A DNA stretch of 64,000 nucleotides from Litoreibacter meonggei (GCF_003663885.1 NZ_RCCE01000003.1:421501-485500); one strand, 5' to 3'; shown: positions 36,588 to 45,136, counted from the stretch's first letter. Translations and numbers: made by a program. Notes: a model not told the origin generated them from the letters alone.

Positions 36588-37492
36588 GCGAAATGGATAC
36601 CGCTACGGCTTTTGCAGCTTACGAAGCTGTAAGACACCGTTTGCCGGTTCCCACCAAGCCGAGAAAAATCCCCCATCACGCCACGACGCTAGAAGACATT
36701 GCAGACCATTACGACGCCTTTCTTCTTGATGCATTCGGGGTACTTAATATCGGCGAAACAGCAATTCCCGGCGTCGCTGAACGGATTGAAATGCTGAAAT
36801 CACGTGGCAAACGCGTGATCGTCGTCTCGAATGCCGCTGGCTTTCCTCAAGCCGCGTTGATGGAAAAGTATCGCCGCTTGGGTTACGATTTTACGCAAGA
36901 AGACGTGATCACCAGCCGGGCGACCCTATTGTCTGCGATAGGCTCCTATAAAGCGATGCACTGGGGTTTGATGGCGACGCGCAGCACGGGTTTGCGTGAC
37001 CTTGAAGGTCTTAGCATAAGCTATCTGGAAGAAGACCCGGCTCCCTACTCGCTGGTTGACGGAGTCCTGATGATTGGAAGTGCGGCATGGACCGAAGAGC
37101 GTCAGGCGCTGCTTGTTCAGGCGTTGAAAGATCGCCCCCGACCGGTCTGGGTTGGCAATCCTGACATCGTCGCCCCGCGTGAAACTGGGTTTTCGGTGGA
37201 ACCTGGCCATTTCGCGCATCGGTTGGCCGATGAGGCGGGTATTGTACCGCAGTTTTTTGGCAAACCGTTCAGCAATATCTATGAGCTTGCATTTGAGCGT
37301 CTGGGGTACGAAATACCGCGCGATCGTATCGTTATGGTTGGTGACAGCCTGCACACCGATATCCTTGGCGCGCAGGCAGCAGGCATCAAATCGGCGCTTA
37401 TCGCAGATCACGGATTCTTTGCCGGCTACGACGTACAAAGCGCAATCAGCGCATCAGGTATTTCACCGGACCACGTCGTAACGCGCCCTTAG
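36584..37492 (+). CDS. HAD-superfamily phosphatase (NagD-like, TIGR01459 type)
   Basis: Start TTG 36584 lies 7 bp after GGGGGG and overlaps the phnE stop; ATG 36593 would only remove three residues. The ~302-residue protein has HAD motif I in YDAFLLDAFGVLNIGETAIPG (D-A-F-G-V), motif II VIVVSNAAGFP, a C2 cap and motif IV RIVMVGDSLHTDILGAQAAGIKSALI. It therefore belongs to the NagD/TIGR01459 group of small-molecule phosphatases. Its position as last gene of the phn transport operon suggests it releases phosphate from the imported compound. Confidence 0.85.
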   Translation: MSEMDTATAFAAYEAVRHRLPVPTKPRKIPHHATTLEDIADHYDAFLLDAFGVLNIGETAIPGVAERIEMLKSRGKRVIVVSNAAGFPQAALMEKYRRLGYDFTQEDVITSRATLLSAIGSYKAMHWGLMATRSTGLRDLEGLSISYLEEDPAPYSLVDGVLMIGSAAWTEERQALLVQALKDRPRPVWVGNPDIVAPRETGFSVEPGHFAHRLADEAGIVPQFFGKPFSNIYELAFERLGYEIPRDRIVMVGDSLHTDILGAQAAGIKSALIADHGFFAGYDVQSAISASGISPDHVVTRP

Positions 37493-37568
37493 CGTTGCTC
37501 GATATCCTACGTCCGACTTTCCACACCAGTTACAGCCTAAATCGCAGAAATCTATCAGTAGTTTGGGA

Positions 37569-37615
37569 TGGTGACCCCGGCAGGATTCGAACCTGCAACC
37601 TGCCCCTTAGGAGGG
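37569..37615. repeat. attL: displaced 3' end of tRNA-Arg
   Basis: This is identical over 47 bp to the 3' half of tRNA-Arg(CCT) at 53365-53411, running from the CCA end into the anticodon stem, after which the match stops abruptly. It is the left attachment site. Confidence 0.9.
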
Positions 37616-37629
37616 ATGCGTTCATAGCG

Positions 37630-38724
37630 CTATTCCTTTTGTGATTTCTTACTGTTGGGTGTTTGTACAGTGTCATCCTGTACGTGGTTTGTACGAAAAC
37701 GGGCCCTGATGTCGGCCTCATCGGTCTCTGCGTGGGCATAAATGCGCATGGGTAAATTGGGGTCTGACCATCGCCCAGCTTTAGCCGCCGTAACGGGGTC
37801 GACGCCCTGACGGACAACAAGTTCGGTGAAGAAACCGTGCCGTCCAGCGGGGTGCGCAGAAAGGTACGGAATGCCCGCGAGCTTACAGATCGTCTTCCAG
37901 CGCGTGTTGTAACCTGTCGAGCTGCCATAGCCGAAGATGCGCGCTTTCATCAGCTTGCCGGTCTTGCGGTTCTTGGGTCGCTTGGGTGGCAATGCGAGAA
38001 GCTCATCCATCATCTGAGGTGAGACAGTGATCCAGCTTTCCGGATGCCCCTTCTGCGCTTTCACGCTAACTTTGTTTTCATGCGGTCGAAGGTCATCAGG
38101 CTCCAATGACACTGCTTGATCAATCCGTGCAGCCGTCTCGAACATGAAGCGGACCAGAGCGGCGTTATATGGATCGGCGGCACGGCAAAATGCCTCGATC
38201 CATTCCTTGTCGGCTGGCGTGCGCTCGACGCGGCTGAGCTTCCCTCGTCGCTTGTCCTGCGCGATCCGCTCGAACTTGTCGTAGGGCCTCACGCGGATCA
38301 GCGGCGTCCCCTCCAGCTCATGAGCATTGTTGATCACTGCACTCGCAGGCGTCACGATTTCACGCCACCAAGTATCCGTTGATGCCTTGGGTTTTAACTT
38401 TGGCCCGAGGCCCTTTAACAACGCACCGGAAATTGCACTCAAAGACAGGTCGCCGATTGCTTCGACAATCGGGATCAACTGCTTCGCTGCTTTTGGGGAC
38501 GCGTTGTAGAGCATGATTGCATCAGAGAACGTCTTGCTTGGTTCGTCGCCCACGACATAGCGACGGATCTGACGTTCGGTCTCATGGTTTATCCAGTCCC
38601 GTGCGCCCTCTTCTGAAGATGCCTTAGTGCTTCGCCGGTATGGGCCGGCGATTGGCCTGCCGTTGTATTCGATCCACCCCTTGGCCCAGTAAACGTGGCC
38701 CCTCTTGTAAATTTGGAGCGGCAT
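37630..38724 (-). CDS. Tyrosine recombinase (integrase)
   Basis: A 364-residue phage-type integrase. The catalytic domain shows R200 (FETAARIDQAVSLEPDDL), the H-x-x-x-R-H box HPAGRHGF (291-298), a GRW segment (about 317-319) and the nucleophile Y329 (LPMRIYAHAE). The N-terminal ~120 residues carry arm-binding and core-binding parts. GGAGG precedes the ATG. It should integrate and excise the element at the tRNA-Arg repeat, 15 bp from its stop codon. Its last codons contain two TTTGTAC arm-type sites. Confidence 0.93.
   Translation of the reverse strand: MPLQIYKRGHVYWAKGWIEYNGRPIAGPYRRSTKASSEEGARDWINHETERQIRRYVVGDEPSKTFSDAIMLYNASPKAAKQLIPIVEAIGDLSLSAISGALLKGLGPKLKPKASTDTWWREIVTPASAVINNAHELEGTPLIRVRPYDKFERIAQDKRRGKLSRVERTPADKEWIEAFCRAADPYNAALVRFMFETAARIDQAVSLEPDDLRPHENKVSVKAQKGHPESWITVSPQMMDELLALPPKRPKNRKTGKLMKARIFGYGSSTGYNTRWKTICKLAGIPYLSAHPAGRHGFFTELVVRQGVDPVTAAKAGRWSDPNLPMRIYAHAETDEADIRARFRTNHVQDDTVQTPNSKKSQKE
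37662..37696. repeat. Left arm-type integrase sites (candidate)
   Basis: TTTGTACAG (37662-37670) and TTTGTACGA (37688-37696) lie just inside attL. The same two 9-mers occur in the same order and orientation inside attR (53244-53263), as expected for integrase arm sites on both sides of the core. Confidence 0.5.
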
Positions 38725-38936
38725 GACTGGCCTCCTTCAAAAATCGTATCAATCTGCGCGGGCGTGATCAGCATGGTCCGCCCAAGCCGATAAAAAGCGC
38801 CCGTCTCATTGGCGCGTTCGCGCAAGGTGCGTTCCGAAATATCGATCCCCATCCCGGCCATAACTTCGACCCATTGCGCGGGCGTTTTCCCAAGCCCCAG
38901 GATTTGCGAGCTGTCTGAAAAGTTGGTCTCTGCCAT
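38589..38936 (-). CDS. Excisionase-like small HTH protein
   Basis: A 115-residue protein starting MAETNFSDSSQILGLGKTPAQWVEVMAGMG. Residues ~35-70 (ISERTLRERANETGAFYRLGRTMLITPAQIDTIFEGG) resemble the MerR/AlpA-type winged helix of excisionases. The C-terminal ~45 residues are Gly/Ser/Thr-rich and overlap the first 136 bp of the integrase gene in another frame, which is unusual. It would bind near the att sites and direct excision. The start is behind AAGGACG. It is divergent from the Xre gene, with an operator-like palindrome between them. Confidence 0.6.
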   Translation of the reverse strand: MAETNFSDSSQILGLGKTPAQWVEVMAGMGIDISERTLRERANETGAFYRLGRTMLITPAQIDTIFEGGQSCRSKFTRGATFTGPRGGSNTTAGQSPAHTGEALRHLQKRAHGTG

Positions 38937-39028
38937 TTCAGTCGTCCTTGTCCGCTTAAGTTGAATCGGCGACACGCATGGAATCGCTTGTTCTGCACCT
39001 TCTGACGTGATCAGATGTGATTAACTGA

Positions 39029-39061
39029 AAAAGTTCGTCACTTTTTGCAATGTTCGCGAAA
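39029..39061. promoter_or_regulatory. Operator-like palindromes between divergent xis-like and Xre genes
   Basis: AAAAAGT-TCGTC-ACTTTTT (39029-39047) is a perfect 7-bp inverted repeat with a 5-bp spacer. TTCGCGAA (39054-39061) is a second perfect palindrome. Both lie in the divergent intergenic region where a phage-type repressor would bind. Confidence 0.5.
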
Positions 39062-39085
39062 TTTGGCGAAGTAGTCAATTGGAAA

Positions 39086-39514
39086 ATGCAGATGCCGCAG
39101 AAACATGCTGATCTTTTTGCTGCAATGGGTGCTCGTCTAACCATTGCTCGCAATGAAATCGGCTTCTCACAAGCGGCCATGGCGGAAGCCATCGGTGTTT
39201 CACCGCGCGCGTATCACAGCTACGAAAAGGGCCAACGCGGCATGCCTGTAGAAGCCCTGGTCGCGATGGGGGAACGGTTCGAGGTGGACGTTCCTTGGCT
39301 ACTGCTGGGCACCAAATCCATTCGGGCTGGGCATGATTTCGAAGCGCTCAAACACATTGAAAGCTCGCTGGATAAGCACCTCACCGAAGAGGGCATAAAA
39401 ATCAAAAGCGAGAAGCGCGGGGCCATCGTCGCCCGTTGGTATCAATCGCATGTCGAAGGTCGTGAAGTGACGGATGACGACGTGCACACATGGATCGAGT
39501 TGGTAAGGGAGTAA
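39086..39514 (+). CDS. Xre-family transcriptional regulator
   Basis: An N-terminal HTH (about 10-65: MGARLTIARNEIGFSQAAMAEAIGVSPRAYHSYEKGQRGMPVEALVAMGERFEVDVPWLL) is followed by a helical C-terminal extension ending DDVHTWIELVRE. The start at ATG 39086 is preferred because an earlier ATG at 39050 would lie inside the palindromes; ATG 39092 is also possible. At about 142 residues it is a compact phage-type repressor. It is the first gene of a tight operon (4-bp gaps) with a two-TM protein and the HNH gene, so it may control the restriction genes as well as excision. Confidence 0.85.
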   Translation: MQMPQKHADLFAAMGARLTIARNEIGFSQAAMAEAIGVSPRAYHSYEKGQRGMPVEALVAMGERFEVDVPWLLLGTKSIRAGHDFEALKHIESSLDKHLTEEGIKIKSEKRGAIVARWYQSHVEGREVTDDDVHTWIELVRE

Positions 39515-39518
39515 TCTG

Positions 39519-39815
39519 GTGAACAATGCAAGCAAACGCTGGAAAATGTTGCGGCACTCAGTCTTGGAGCGCACCCGCCGTGAGGTGATCGAACCCTTTG
39601 GGCCGCTCTACTCGATCTTACTTGGAACCAGTGTGTTCTACCTGATTGGCTTGGGTCGATTATCATTGGCACAACAGACCGCCGAATACTCGGTTTTGGC
39701 CGCCATCATGATTTTTGCCATCGCCGCAGCTGGCTTGGCACTTCCATTTTTGACAGGTGCGGTGCTGACCCTTCGCGCGGCCGATCGAAAACTGGAACGC
39801 CTCCAACGCGGGTGA
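39519..39815 (+). CDS. Small two-TM membrane protein in the restriction operon
   Basis: A 98-residue protein with a GTG start. A basic N-terminus (KRWKMLRHSVLERTRREVIEPF) precedes two hydrophobic helices (about 28-50, LYSILLGTSVFYLIGLGRLSL, and about 58-84, SVLAAIMIFAIAAAGLALPFLTGAVL) and a charged tail (RAADRKLERLQRG). I do not recognise it. Gaps of 4 bp on both sides tie it to the Xre and HNH genes. Small two-TM proteins in defence operons are often effectors or membrane anchors, but that role is only inferred. Confidence 0.55.
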   Translation: MNNASKRWKMLRHSVLERTRREVIEPFGPLYSILLGTSVFYLIGLGRLSLAQQTAEYSVLAAIMIFAIAAAGLALPFLTGAVLTLRAADRKLERLQRG

Positions 39816-39819
39816 TCCG

Positions 39820-40719
39820 ATGGCTTTCGGTATCTTCATCCATCGTAGCGACTCGATCTACGACGACATTCCCTCGGAGCGGTATCAGTTTCCCAAGCAA
39901 TATCTTTCGCGTGCCCAGCAGTGCGAAGGGGATTGGATCGTCTATCTGGAGCCAAGCAAGGTCAAAGAGACCAAAGGCTATTTTGCTGTCGCTAAGGTCC
40001 AGGAGATCATTCCGGACCCTAGGAAGCCGGACATGTTCTTGGCGGTGATAGAGCCAGGAACGTATCTTGATTTCGGCGACCCAGTTTCATTCCGGGACGA
40101 GAATTCAATCATCGAAAGAGGATTGCTGAACGATCAAGGCAAGATATCCGGACGCGCGCAAGCCGCGGTTAGAACCCTTTCCGCTGAAGACTTTGCTCGA
40201 ATTGTCGAACGTGGTCTTGGAAGGGATGAGGACATCTTGCCCCGCGTGGGTGACACGATGCAGATGCCAGGGTTTCAGGACGCGCAAACACCTTTCCAAC
40301 AAATGCCAGCACGGGAACGCGTCAACCAACTGACCAACCGCGCTGTTCGCGACCGCAACTTCAGAAAGAACGTCCTGCGCGCCTATGGAGAACGGTGCGC
40401 CATCACTGGCTTGCGCCTGATCAATGGCGGTGGTCGCGCTGAGGTGGAAGCCGCTCATATCAGACCGGTCGAACATGACGGCCCTGACATCGTTAGTAAC
40501 GGGCTCGCCCTGTCCGGAACCGCGCACTGGATGTTTGATCGCGGTCTCGTTGGGTTGGCAGACGACCTGACAATTCAGGTTTCCCGTCAAAGCAACGATA
40601 TCGAAGCCGTAACGTCGATGATCAACTCGTCCGGCAAGATCTTGGTGCCGGACCGCCTCGCCAACCGACCAAGGACTGAGTTTGTAACCTGGCACAGAGA
40701 GAATTGTTTTAAGCAGTGA
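39820..40719 (+). CDS. HNH endonuclease with PUA-like N-terminal domain
   Basis: A 299-residue protein. The C-terminal HNH_2-type nuclease (about 165-270) has CAITGLRL, then AHIRPVEHDGPDIVSNGLALSGTAHWMFDRG, with the His and Asn/His residues of a beta-beta-alpha metal site. The N-terminal ~110 residues (SERYQFPKQYL, GDWIVYLEPSK, GYFAVAKVQEIIPDP) look like a PUA/EVE-type modified-base reader. It is therefore probably a type IV, modification-dependent restriction enzyme. It is followed by mcrB after 49 bp. Confidence 0.78.
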   Translation: MAFGIFIHRSDSIYDDIPSERYQFPKQYLSRAQQCEGDWIVYLEPSKVKETKGYFAVAKVQEIIPDPRKPDMFLAVIEPGTYLDFGDPVSFRDENSIIERGLLNDQGKISGRAQAAVRTLSAEDFARIVERGLGRDEDILPRVGDTMQMPGFQDAQTPFQQMPARERVNQLTNRAVRDRNFRKNVLRAYGERCAITGLRLINGGGRAEVEAAHIRPVEHDGPDIVSNGLALSGTAHWMFDRGLVGLADDLTIQVSRQSNDIEAVTSMINSSGKILVPDRLANRPRTEFVTWHRENCFKQ

Positions 40720-40768
40720 TGGCCAATCAAGTAGGTCCTCCTGAACAAGCAAAAGTTTGGAGTTATCC

Positions 40769-42562
40769 GTGAAGTTATTTGAGCAAAAAATCGAAGGCGT
40801 TCCCCAATTTGTTAGCTATTTTGGTCCGGTTCTAGATGTCCTTAGAGACCTGGGCGGCGAGGCAAAACCTAAACAGGTCTTCGAGGCGATTGCTGAGCGT
40901 CACGAAGTTCCAGAAGATTTCCTGAATCAGACAAACAAGAATGGGCAGCCCAAATTTAACAACCGTGTCGCTTGGGCTAGGTTCTATCTGGTTAAAGCTG
41001 GACTTTTGTACTCACCAAAACGTGGCATCTGGGCTCTTACCGAGGAAGGAAAGGCCACAGAGATGTCTGACGACTTGGCTGTCGATATTTTCCGGCGCGA
41101 GCATTCAGCTCTCAAGGCCGACGAAGACGAGGACCAGGCACCTGAAGGCGAGATCGTACCAGACGGAGTGAACTATTGGTTTGTAGGCGCAGCTTGGGAT
41201 GAGGGAGATCAAACGCCTCGATTCCTAGAAAATGGCATTTGGCAAAACGGCTATGACGACAAATTTTCGCACCTCGTGCGCCAAATGAAGCAAGGCGATC
41301 GAATTGCGATCAAGGCAACATACACCCGCAAACATGATGTGCCTTTCGACAACCGTGAACGTGCTGTCAGCGCGATGCGGATCAAAGCGATTGGGACGAT
41401 CACCGGCAATCACGATGATGGAAAGACGGTCGAAGTATCTTGGGAAGAAATCGATCCTCCTCGCGAATGGTTCTTCTACACATACCGGACGACTGTTGCC
41501 CGAGCACGTTTCGAAGACGATGAAATGGCTCGGCAACTTGTTGGCTTCACCTTTGAGGGTAAAGACCAGAACATCGAACGCTTTCTCAAACACCCCTACT
41601 GGGCAGAAAAATATGCAGAAGATATTGAGCCACTCGCTGCGATTGAAGAGCAAGAAGAAGCGGATGATGAGCAGCCAATCGAGCCCTATGGTGTAGACGA
41701 CATCATTGCCGACGGTGGATTCATGACGCTTGGCACATTGCAGGGAATGATTTCTCGCATAGAGAGTAAGAAAAACATCATTCTGCAGGGCGCTCCGGGC
41801 ACTGGGAAGACATGGCTTGCGAAGAAATTGGGGAAGGCCTTAATCGGGAAACGAAATCCGAGCCCAGGGCAGCTGCGTTCAGTTCAGTTTCACCCATCTC
41901 TTTCTTACGAAGACTTTGTTCGAGGTTATCGGCCTAGCTCTACTGGCCTCGTCATTACCGATGGCATTTTTCTTCAAGTCGTCGAAGTCGCGCGTGCCCA
42001 ACCTGACATCGCCCACGTCTTGATTATCGAAGAAATCAACCGTGGCAATCCTGCGCAGGTGTTCGGTGAAATGCTGACTTTGCTGGAAAACACGAAACGC
42101 AGCCGAGCAGATGCAATCGAGCTCGCTTATCGCAAACAACCTGGCGAACGCGTCCATGTGCCAGACAACCTCTACATTATTGGCACAATGAACGTCGCTG
42201 ATCGTTCTTTGGCGCTTGTAGATTTGGCGTTGCGACGGCGTTTTGCATTCGTTTCCCTAGAGCCTGTTCTAAATGACTCTTGGGCGGCCTGGTGTTCAGA
42301 TCGTGGCATCGACGGTGAAACGATCGACTTCATACGCACCCAAATGACCGCACTTAACAATGACATTTCATCCGACAGATCCTTGGGCCCGCAGTTCCGG
42401 ATAGGTCATTCATATGTGACGCCGAACGAAACCATTGAAGACGCCAAAGCTTGGTTCAAAGATGTCATCGAAACTGAAATTGGACCATTGTTAGAAGAAT
42501 ACTGGTTCGACGCGCCCGAACGGGCAACAGAGGCAATGGCGCGGTTGCGCAATGGGCTGTGA
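40769..42562 (+). CDS. mcrB: McrB-like GTPase with Mrr_N and EVE-like domains
   Basis: The start is GTG 40769, six bases after GGAG; an upstream TTG is less likely. The 597-residue protein has an N-terminal winged helix of the Mrr_N type (about 10-85). An EVE-like modified-base reader follows (about 125-255: NYWFVGAAWDEGDQTPRFL, MKQGDRIAIKATY). The McrB AAA+ domain has Walker A GAPGTGKT (about 340), the GTPase-branch motif IIEEINRGNPAQVFGEML (about 417) and sensor MNVADRSLALVDLALRRRF (about 473). McrB translocates DNA and triggers cutting by McrC at modified cytosines. Confidence 0.92.
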   Translation: MKLFEQKIEGVPQFVSYFGPVLDVLRDLGGEAKPKQVFEAIAERHEVPEDFLNQTNKNGQPKFNNRVAWARFYLVKAGLLYSPKRGIWALTEEGKATEMSDDLAVDIFRREHSALKADEDEDQAPEGEIVPDGVNYWFVGAAWDEGDQTPRFLENGIWQNGYDDKFSHLVRQMKQGDRIAIKATYTRKHDVPFDNRERAVSAMRIKAIGTITGNHDDGKTVEVSWEEIDPPREWFFYTYRTTVARARFEDDEMARQLVGFTFEGKDQNIERFLKHPYWAEKYAEDIEPLAAIEEQEEADDEQPIEPYGVDDIIADGGFMTLGTLQGMISRIESKKNIILQGAPGTGKTWLAKKLGKALIGKRNPSPGQLRSVQFHPSLSYEDFVRGYRPSSTGLVITDGIFLQVVEVARAQPDIAHVLIIEEINRGNPAQVFGEMLTLLENTKRSRADAIELAYRKQPGERVHVPDNLYIIGTMNVADRSLALVDLALRRRFAFVSLEPVLNDSWAAWCSDRGIDGETIDFIRTQMTALNNDISSDRSLGPQFRIGHSYVTPNETIEDAKAWFKDVIETEIGPLLEEYWFDAPERATEAMARLRNGL

Positions 42563-43623
42563 TGTCCAGGCCAATCCCCGTTCGAAACATTTGGATCTTG
42601 TTCTTATACGCCGCAGATCTCGTCCAGTTTCGTGACAAATACGAACGGGATGTTGAGGACGCCAGGGACCTCCCTGACCTCATCGGGCGGCTGCTGGCGC
42701 ATGTGGTCGAAGACAGAATGCGAAAAAACCTAAGCCGAGGGTATCGCTCCAAATCGGCAGTGCTCCAACGGGTTCGTGGCCGTATCGATATGCTGGCAAC
42801 TGAAACTGCGCAACTTATGGATCGTGGGCAAGTCGCCTGCCGCTTCGAAGAACATGTTATGGATACGCCTCGGAATAGATTGGTGCGTACTGCGCTTGAG
42901 CGCCTCGCAGCTAGAGTGGATAACATCGAAACGGCCCATCGATGTCGAAAACTTGCTGCCGATTTTGCCCGCTTCGGTGTGTCCGGAATGCGACCCTCGC
43001 GGGCTCAATTGGCAACGGACCAGATCGGACGAAACGAGAGCGCAGATCGAATGATGGTCGCACTCGCGCGCATGGTGTTTGACGGTAGCATTCCAACGGA
43101 AATCGAAGGCAACGCCCTCCAACCTGGCGATGAAACAACTGAGCACCTAATCCGGCGGCTTTTTGAACGCGCAGTCGGCAACGCCTGGCGAATTCAATTG
43201 GAACCCGAGGGGTGGCACGTTGCGCAAGGTCGCCGCATTTCCTGGCCGGTTTCTGCCGCGAGTTCAGGCCTGCATGCAATCCTTCCTGGGATGCAGACAG
43301 ACATAGAATTGAACCATCCTCAAACAGGGCGGCGCGTGGTCATCGATACAAAGTTCACGAGAATTTTGACCTCTTCAAACTACCGAAGTGAGGTATTGAG
43401 GAGCGGATATCTTTACCAGATGTATTCCTACCTTCGAACCCAAGAACAAGAATCTGATGCCCCCAGCCTGGCAGCAAAAGGTATTCTGCTTCACCCGCAG
43501 ACGGGAGGTTATGTAAATGAAATGATGATGGTCCAAGGACATGAAATTTCGTTTAGAACCATTGACCTGACTGCCTCCGCATCGAATTTCGAACGCCAGC
43601 TGAGACTGCTGGATGCAAACTAA
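42562..43623 (+). CDS. mcrC: McrC-like nuclease subunit
   Basis: A 353-residue protein that starts MSRPIPVRNIWILFLYAADL, overlapping the mcrB stop by one base (TGATG). The middle contains RGRIDMLATETAQLMDRGQVACRFEEHVMDTPRNRLVRTALERLA, typical of McrC. The C-terminal PD-(D/E)xK nuclease shows GMQTDIEL (about 243) and VVIDTKF (about 261) as D...D-x-K. With McrB it forms a modification-dependent restriction complex. Confidence 0.92.
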   Translation: MSRPIPVRNIWILFLYAADLVQFRDKYERDVEDARDLPDLIGRLLAHVVEDRMRKNLSRGYRSKSAVLQRVRGRIDMLATETAQLMDRGQVACRFEEHVMDTPRNRLVRTALERLAARVDNIETAHRCRKLAADFARFGVSGMRPSRAQLATDQIGRNESADRMMVALARMVFDGSIPTEIEGNALQPGDETTEHLIRRLFERAVGNAWRIQLEPEGWHVAQGRRISWPVSAASSGLHAILPGMQTDIELNHPQTGRRVVIDTKFTRILTSSNYRSEVLRSGYLYQMYSYLRTQEQESDAPSLAAKGILLHPQTGGYVNEMMMVQGHEISFRTIDLTASASNFERQLRLLDAN

Positions 43624-43687
43624 AACCGGATTGTTTGTGCGCTCATCAAAATAAGGTGCGGCACACCGCATCGCTGGCGTGAGGAAC

Positions 43688-43717
43688 GGGTGGTCGGGTT
43701 TGCATACCCGACCACCC
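43688..43717. terminator. Strong hairpin between convergent mcrC and zinc-ribbon gene
   Basis: A perfect 11-bp stem (GGGTGGTCGGG / CCCGACCACCC) with an 8-nt loop lies between the two convergent stops. U-tracts are poor on both sides, but position and stem strength suggest a bidirectional terminator. Confidence 0.65.
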
Positions 43718-43738
43718 AACTTTAGGAGCGTTTAAGCA

Positions 43739-44851
43739 TCATCGCTTGATCACACCGTGGTTTTCATAGGCCTTCAGCAGTGTCTCGGTAAAATCTGCGG
43801 TGTCTGAAGTCATGTGCCCCAAGTCCGGCCAAGCAAATGGTTCTGTGAACAAAGAAACTTCTTGCGCAACTTCCAGTCCCAGCTTTTTTGCGACAGCCAA
43901 TGCTGAATTTGGCTCCTTGTCTTCAGGCCACAACATCTCGTCAAATGTGATCCAGACCTCTTCTCCATCTAAGAGGCTAATGTCTGCTCGCATCGCGCCT
44001 AGCCGTTCGTTGACTGATGCCGCATCCTCGAGCAACGCACACCGGATCAATGTCGAGACGGTTTCCTCGTTCAAGTGAAGGGTCAGCCTAGGTTCCACAA
44101 TCCGCACCTCCGGGTTCTCTCGCTCAGCCGCCTCAGGCGTTTCCACCGGCTCCCCCGGAAACTGACCATCAACCGGCTCAGCATGGATATTGAGAGGGTG
44201 CGTCCCGCAGTTAGGGCAATGCCAATAGTTCTTAGCCAATTGTGAACCTGTAATCTGTGCATCACAGCTGTGACAGTACCAAGTTGAGGCCTCTCTCCCT
44301 CGTAGGGGATGGCGCGCAATGCCGTCGATATCTGCTTTTGTCGATCTACGCGGCCAATCGACTGCCATCTGAGCGCGGATCCGTTTGCTACGGTCTTCTG
44401 CAATCTCAATGAGTTCAGCTAGGAAGCGTGGATCTTTGACTGGGCTGGTTTCTGCGTGGCGTTTATCAATTTCAACAATAGGTGCTTTGAGGGGAGCTTC
44501 CGGAATGCACAACTCCCACCCATTCCCCGAGACGATAACATCCCCGAGGTAGCTTCCAATCTGAAATTGATGACCGCAAAGCTCTCCGTTTTCCGGTTCT
44601 GGTTCGTGGTAGTGCGAGGCGTCATTTCTTGCATCCGTTTTGGCACCTGCTTTGCGCACGAATTCTTCGACCTGAGCGAGCGCTTCTTCACTCGGCTGCC
44701 AATCTTCCTTCACCGCATCGGTAAGAGATTTCCAGTGAGCGAAGCCAAACTCCATGGCCAGGATGTTCAAAGCGTCAGTGTGTGCCATTGCAGTCGCTCG
44801 CGCATACCGCTTGCCCAAAGTTTTCATTTTTTTGATCTGATAGTGTTCCAT
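43739..44851 (-). CDS. Unrecognised protein with a zinc ribbon
   Basis: A 370-residue protein with a GGAG ribosome site before its ATG. The N-terminus (IKKMKTLGKRYARATAMAHTDALNILAMEFGFAHWKSL) resembles a short helical domain found at the front of several plasmid and glyoxalase-superfamily proteins. A zinc ribbon follows in the middle (CHSCDAQ about 203-209, CPNCGTHP about 222-229). Acidic regions and a C-terminal helical part complete it. I cannot assign a function. It faces McrC and is divergent from the HEPN-like gene. Confidence 0.6.
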   Translation of the reverse strand: MEHYQIKKMKTLGKRYARATAMAHTDALNILAMEFGFAHWKSLTDAVKEDWQPSEEALAQVEEFVRKAGAKTDARNDASHYHEPEPENGELCGHQFQIGSYLGDVIVSGNGWELCIPEAPLKAPIVEIDKRHAETSPVKDPRFLAELIEIAEDRSKRIRAQMAVDWPRRSTKADIDGIARHPLRGREASTWYCHSCDAQITGSQLAKNYWHCPNCGTHPLNIHAEPVDGQFPGEPVETPEAAERENPEVRIVEPRLTLHLNEETVSTLIRCALLEDAASVNERLGAMRADISLLDGEEVWITFDEMLWPEDKEPNSALAVAKKLGLEVAQEVSLFTEPFAWPDLGHMTSDTADFTETLLKAYENHGVIKR

Positions 44852-45136
44852 GTGTCATCTCCAATAGGATCTGACTAGGTGCCCGCTGCTAATCATCCCG
44901 CGCAACTTGCGCAGTGTGTCAATTCAAAGCTTAATACGCTGCTTAGCTTTGCATGGCGGGCACACCGGCCTGCGTGAAGGCCAAACTCTGGATATGAACT
45001 TCAAACGATTTGGTCAAGTGGCCCGTTGCAGACTTTCGGTAGAGTGCTTAGTGCTGTGGCTTCTCGTGAGCGGACGTTATTGGGCCGCCATCGAAGGGAA
45101 ACGGGTTCGGATGCAGCTAACGTCGCTTCAAAGTGT
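44852..45136. other. Divergent intergenic region with a perfect palindrome
   Basis: This 285-bp gap must hold promoters for both neighbours. It contains GCGCAA-C-TTGCGC (44900-44912), a 13-bp palindrome, and GGCCT-GCGTGA-AGGCC at about 44968-44983. I see no coding sequence or tRNA in it. Confidence 0.4.

Noticed and set aside
36926-37438. 170-codon minus-strand frame inside the HAD phosphatase gene
   Set aside because: Antisense to conserved HAD motifs; no start signal.
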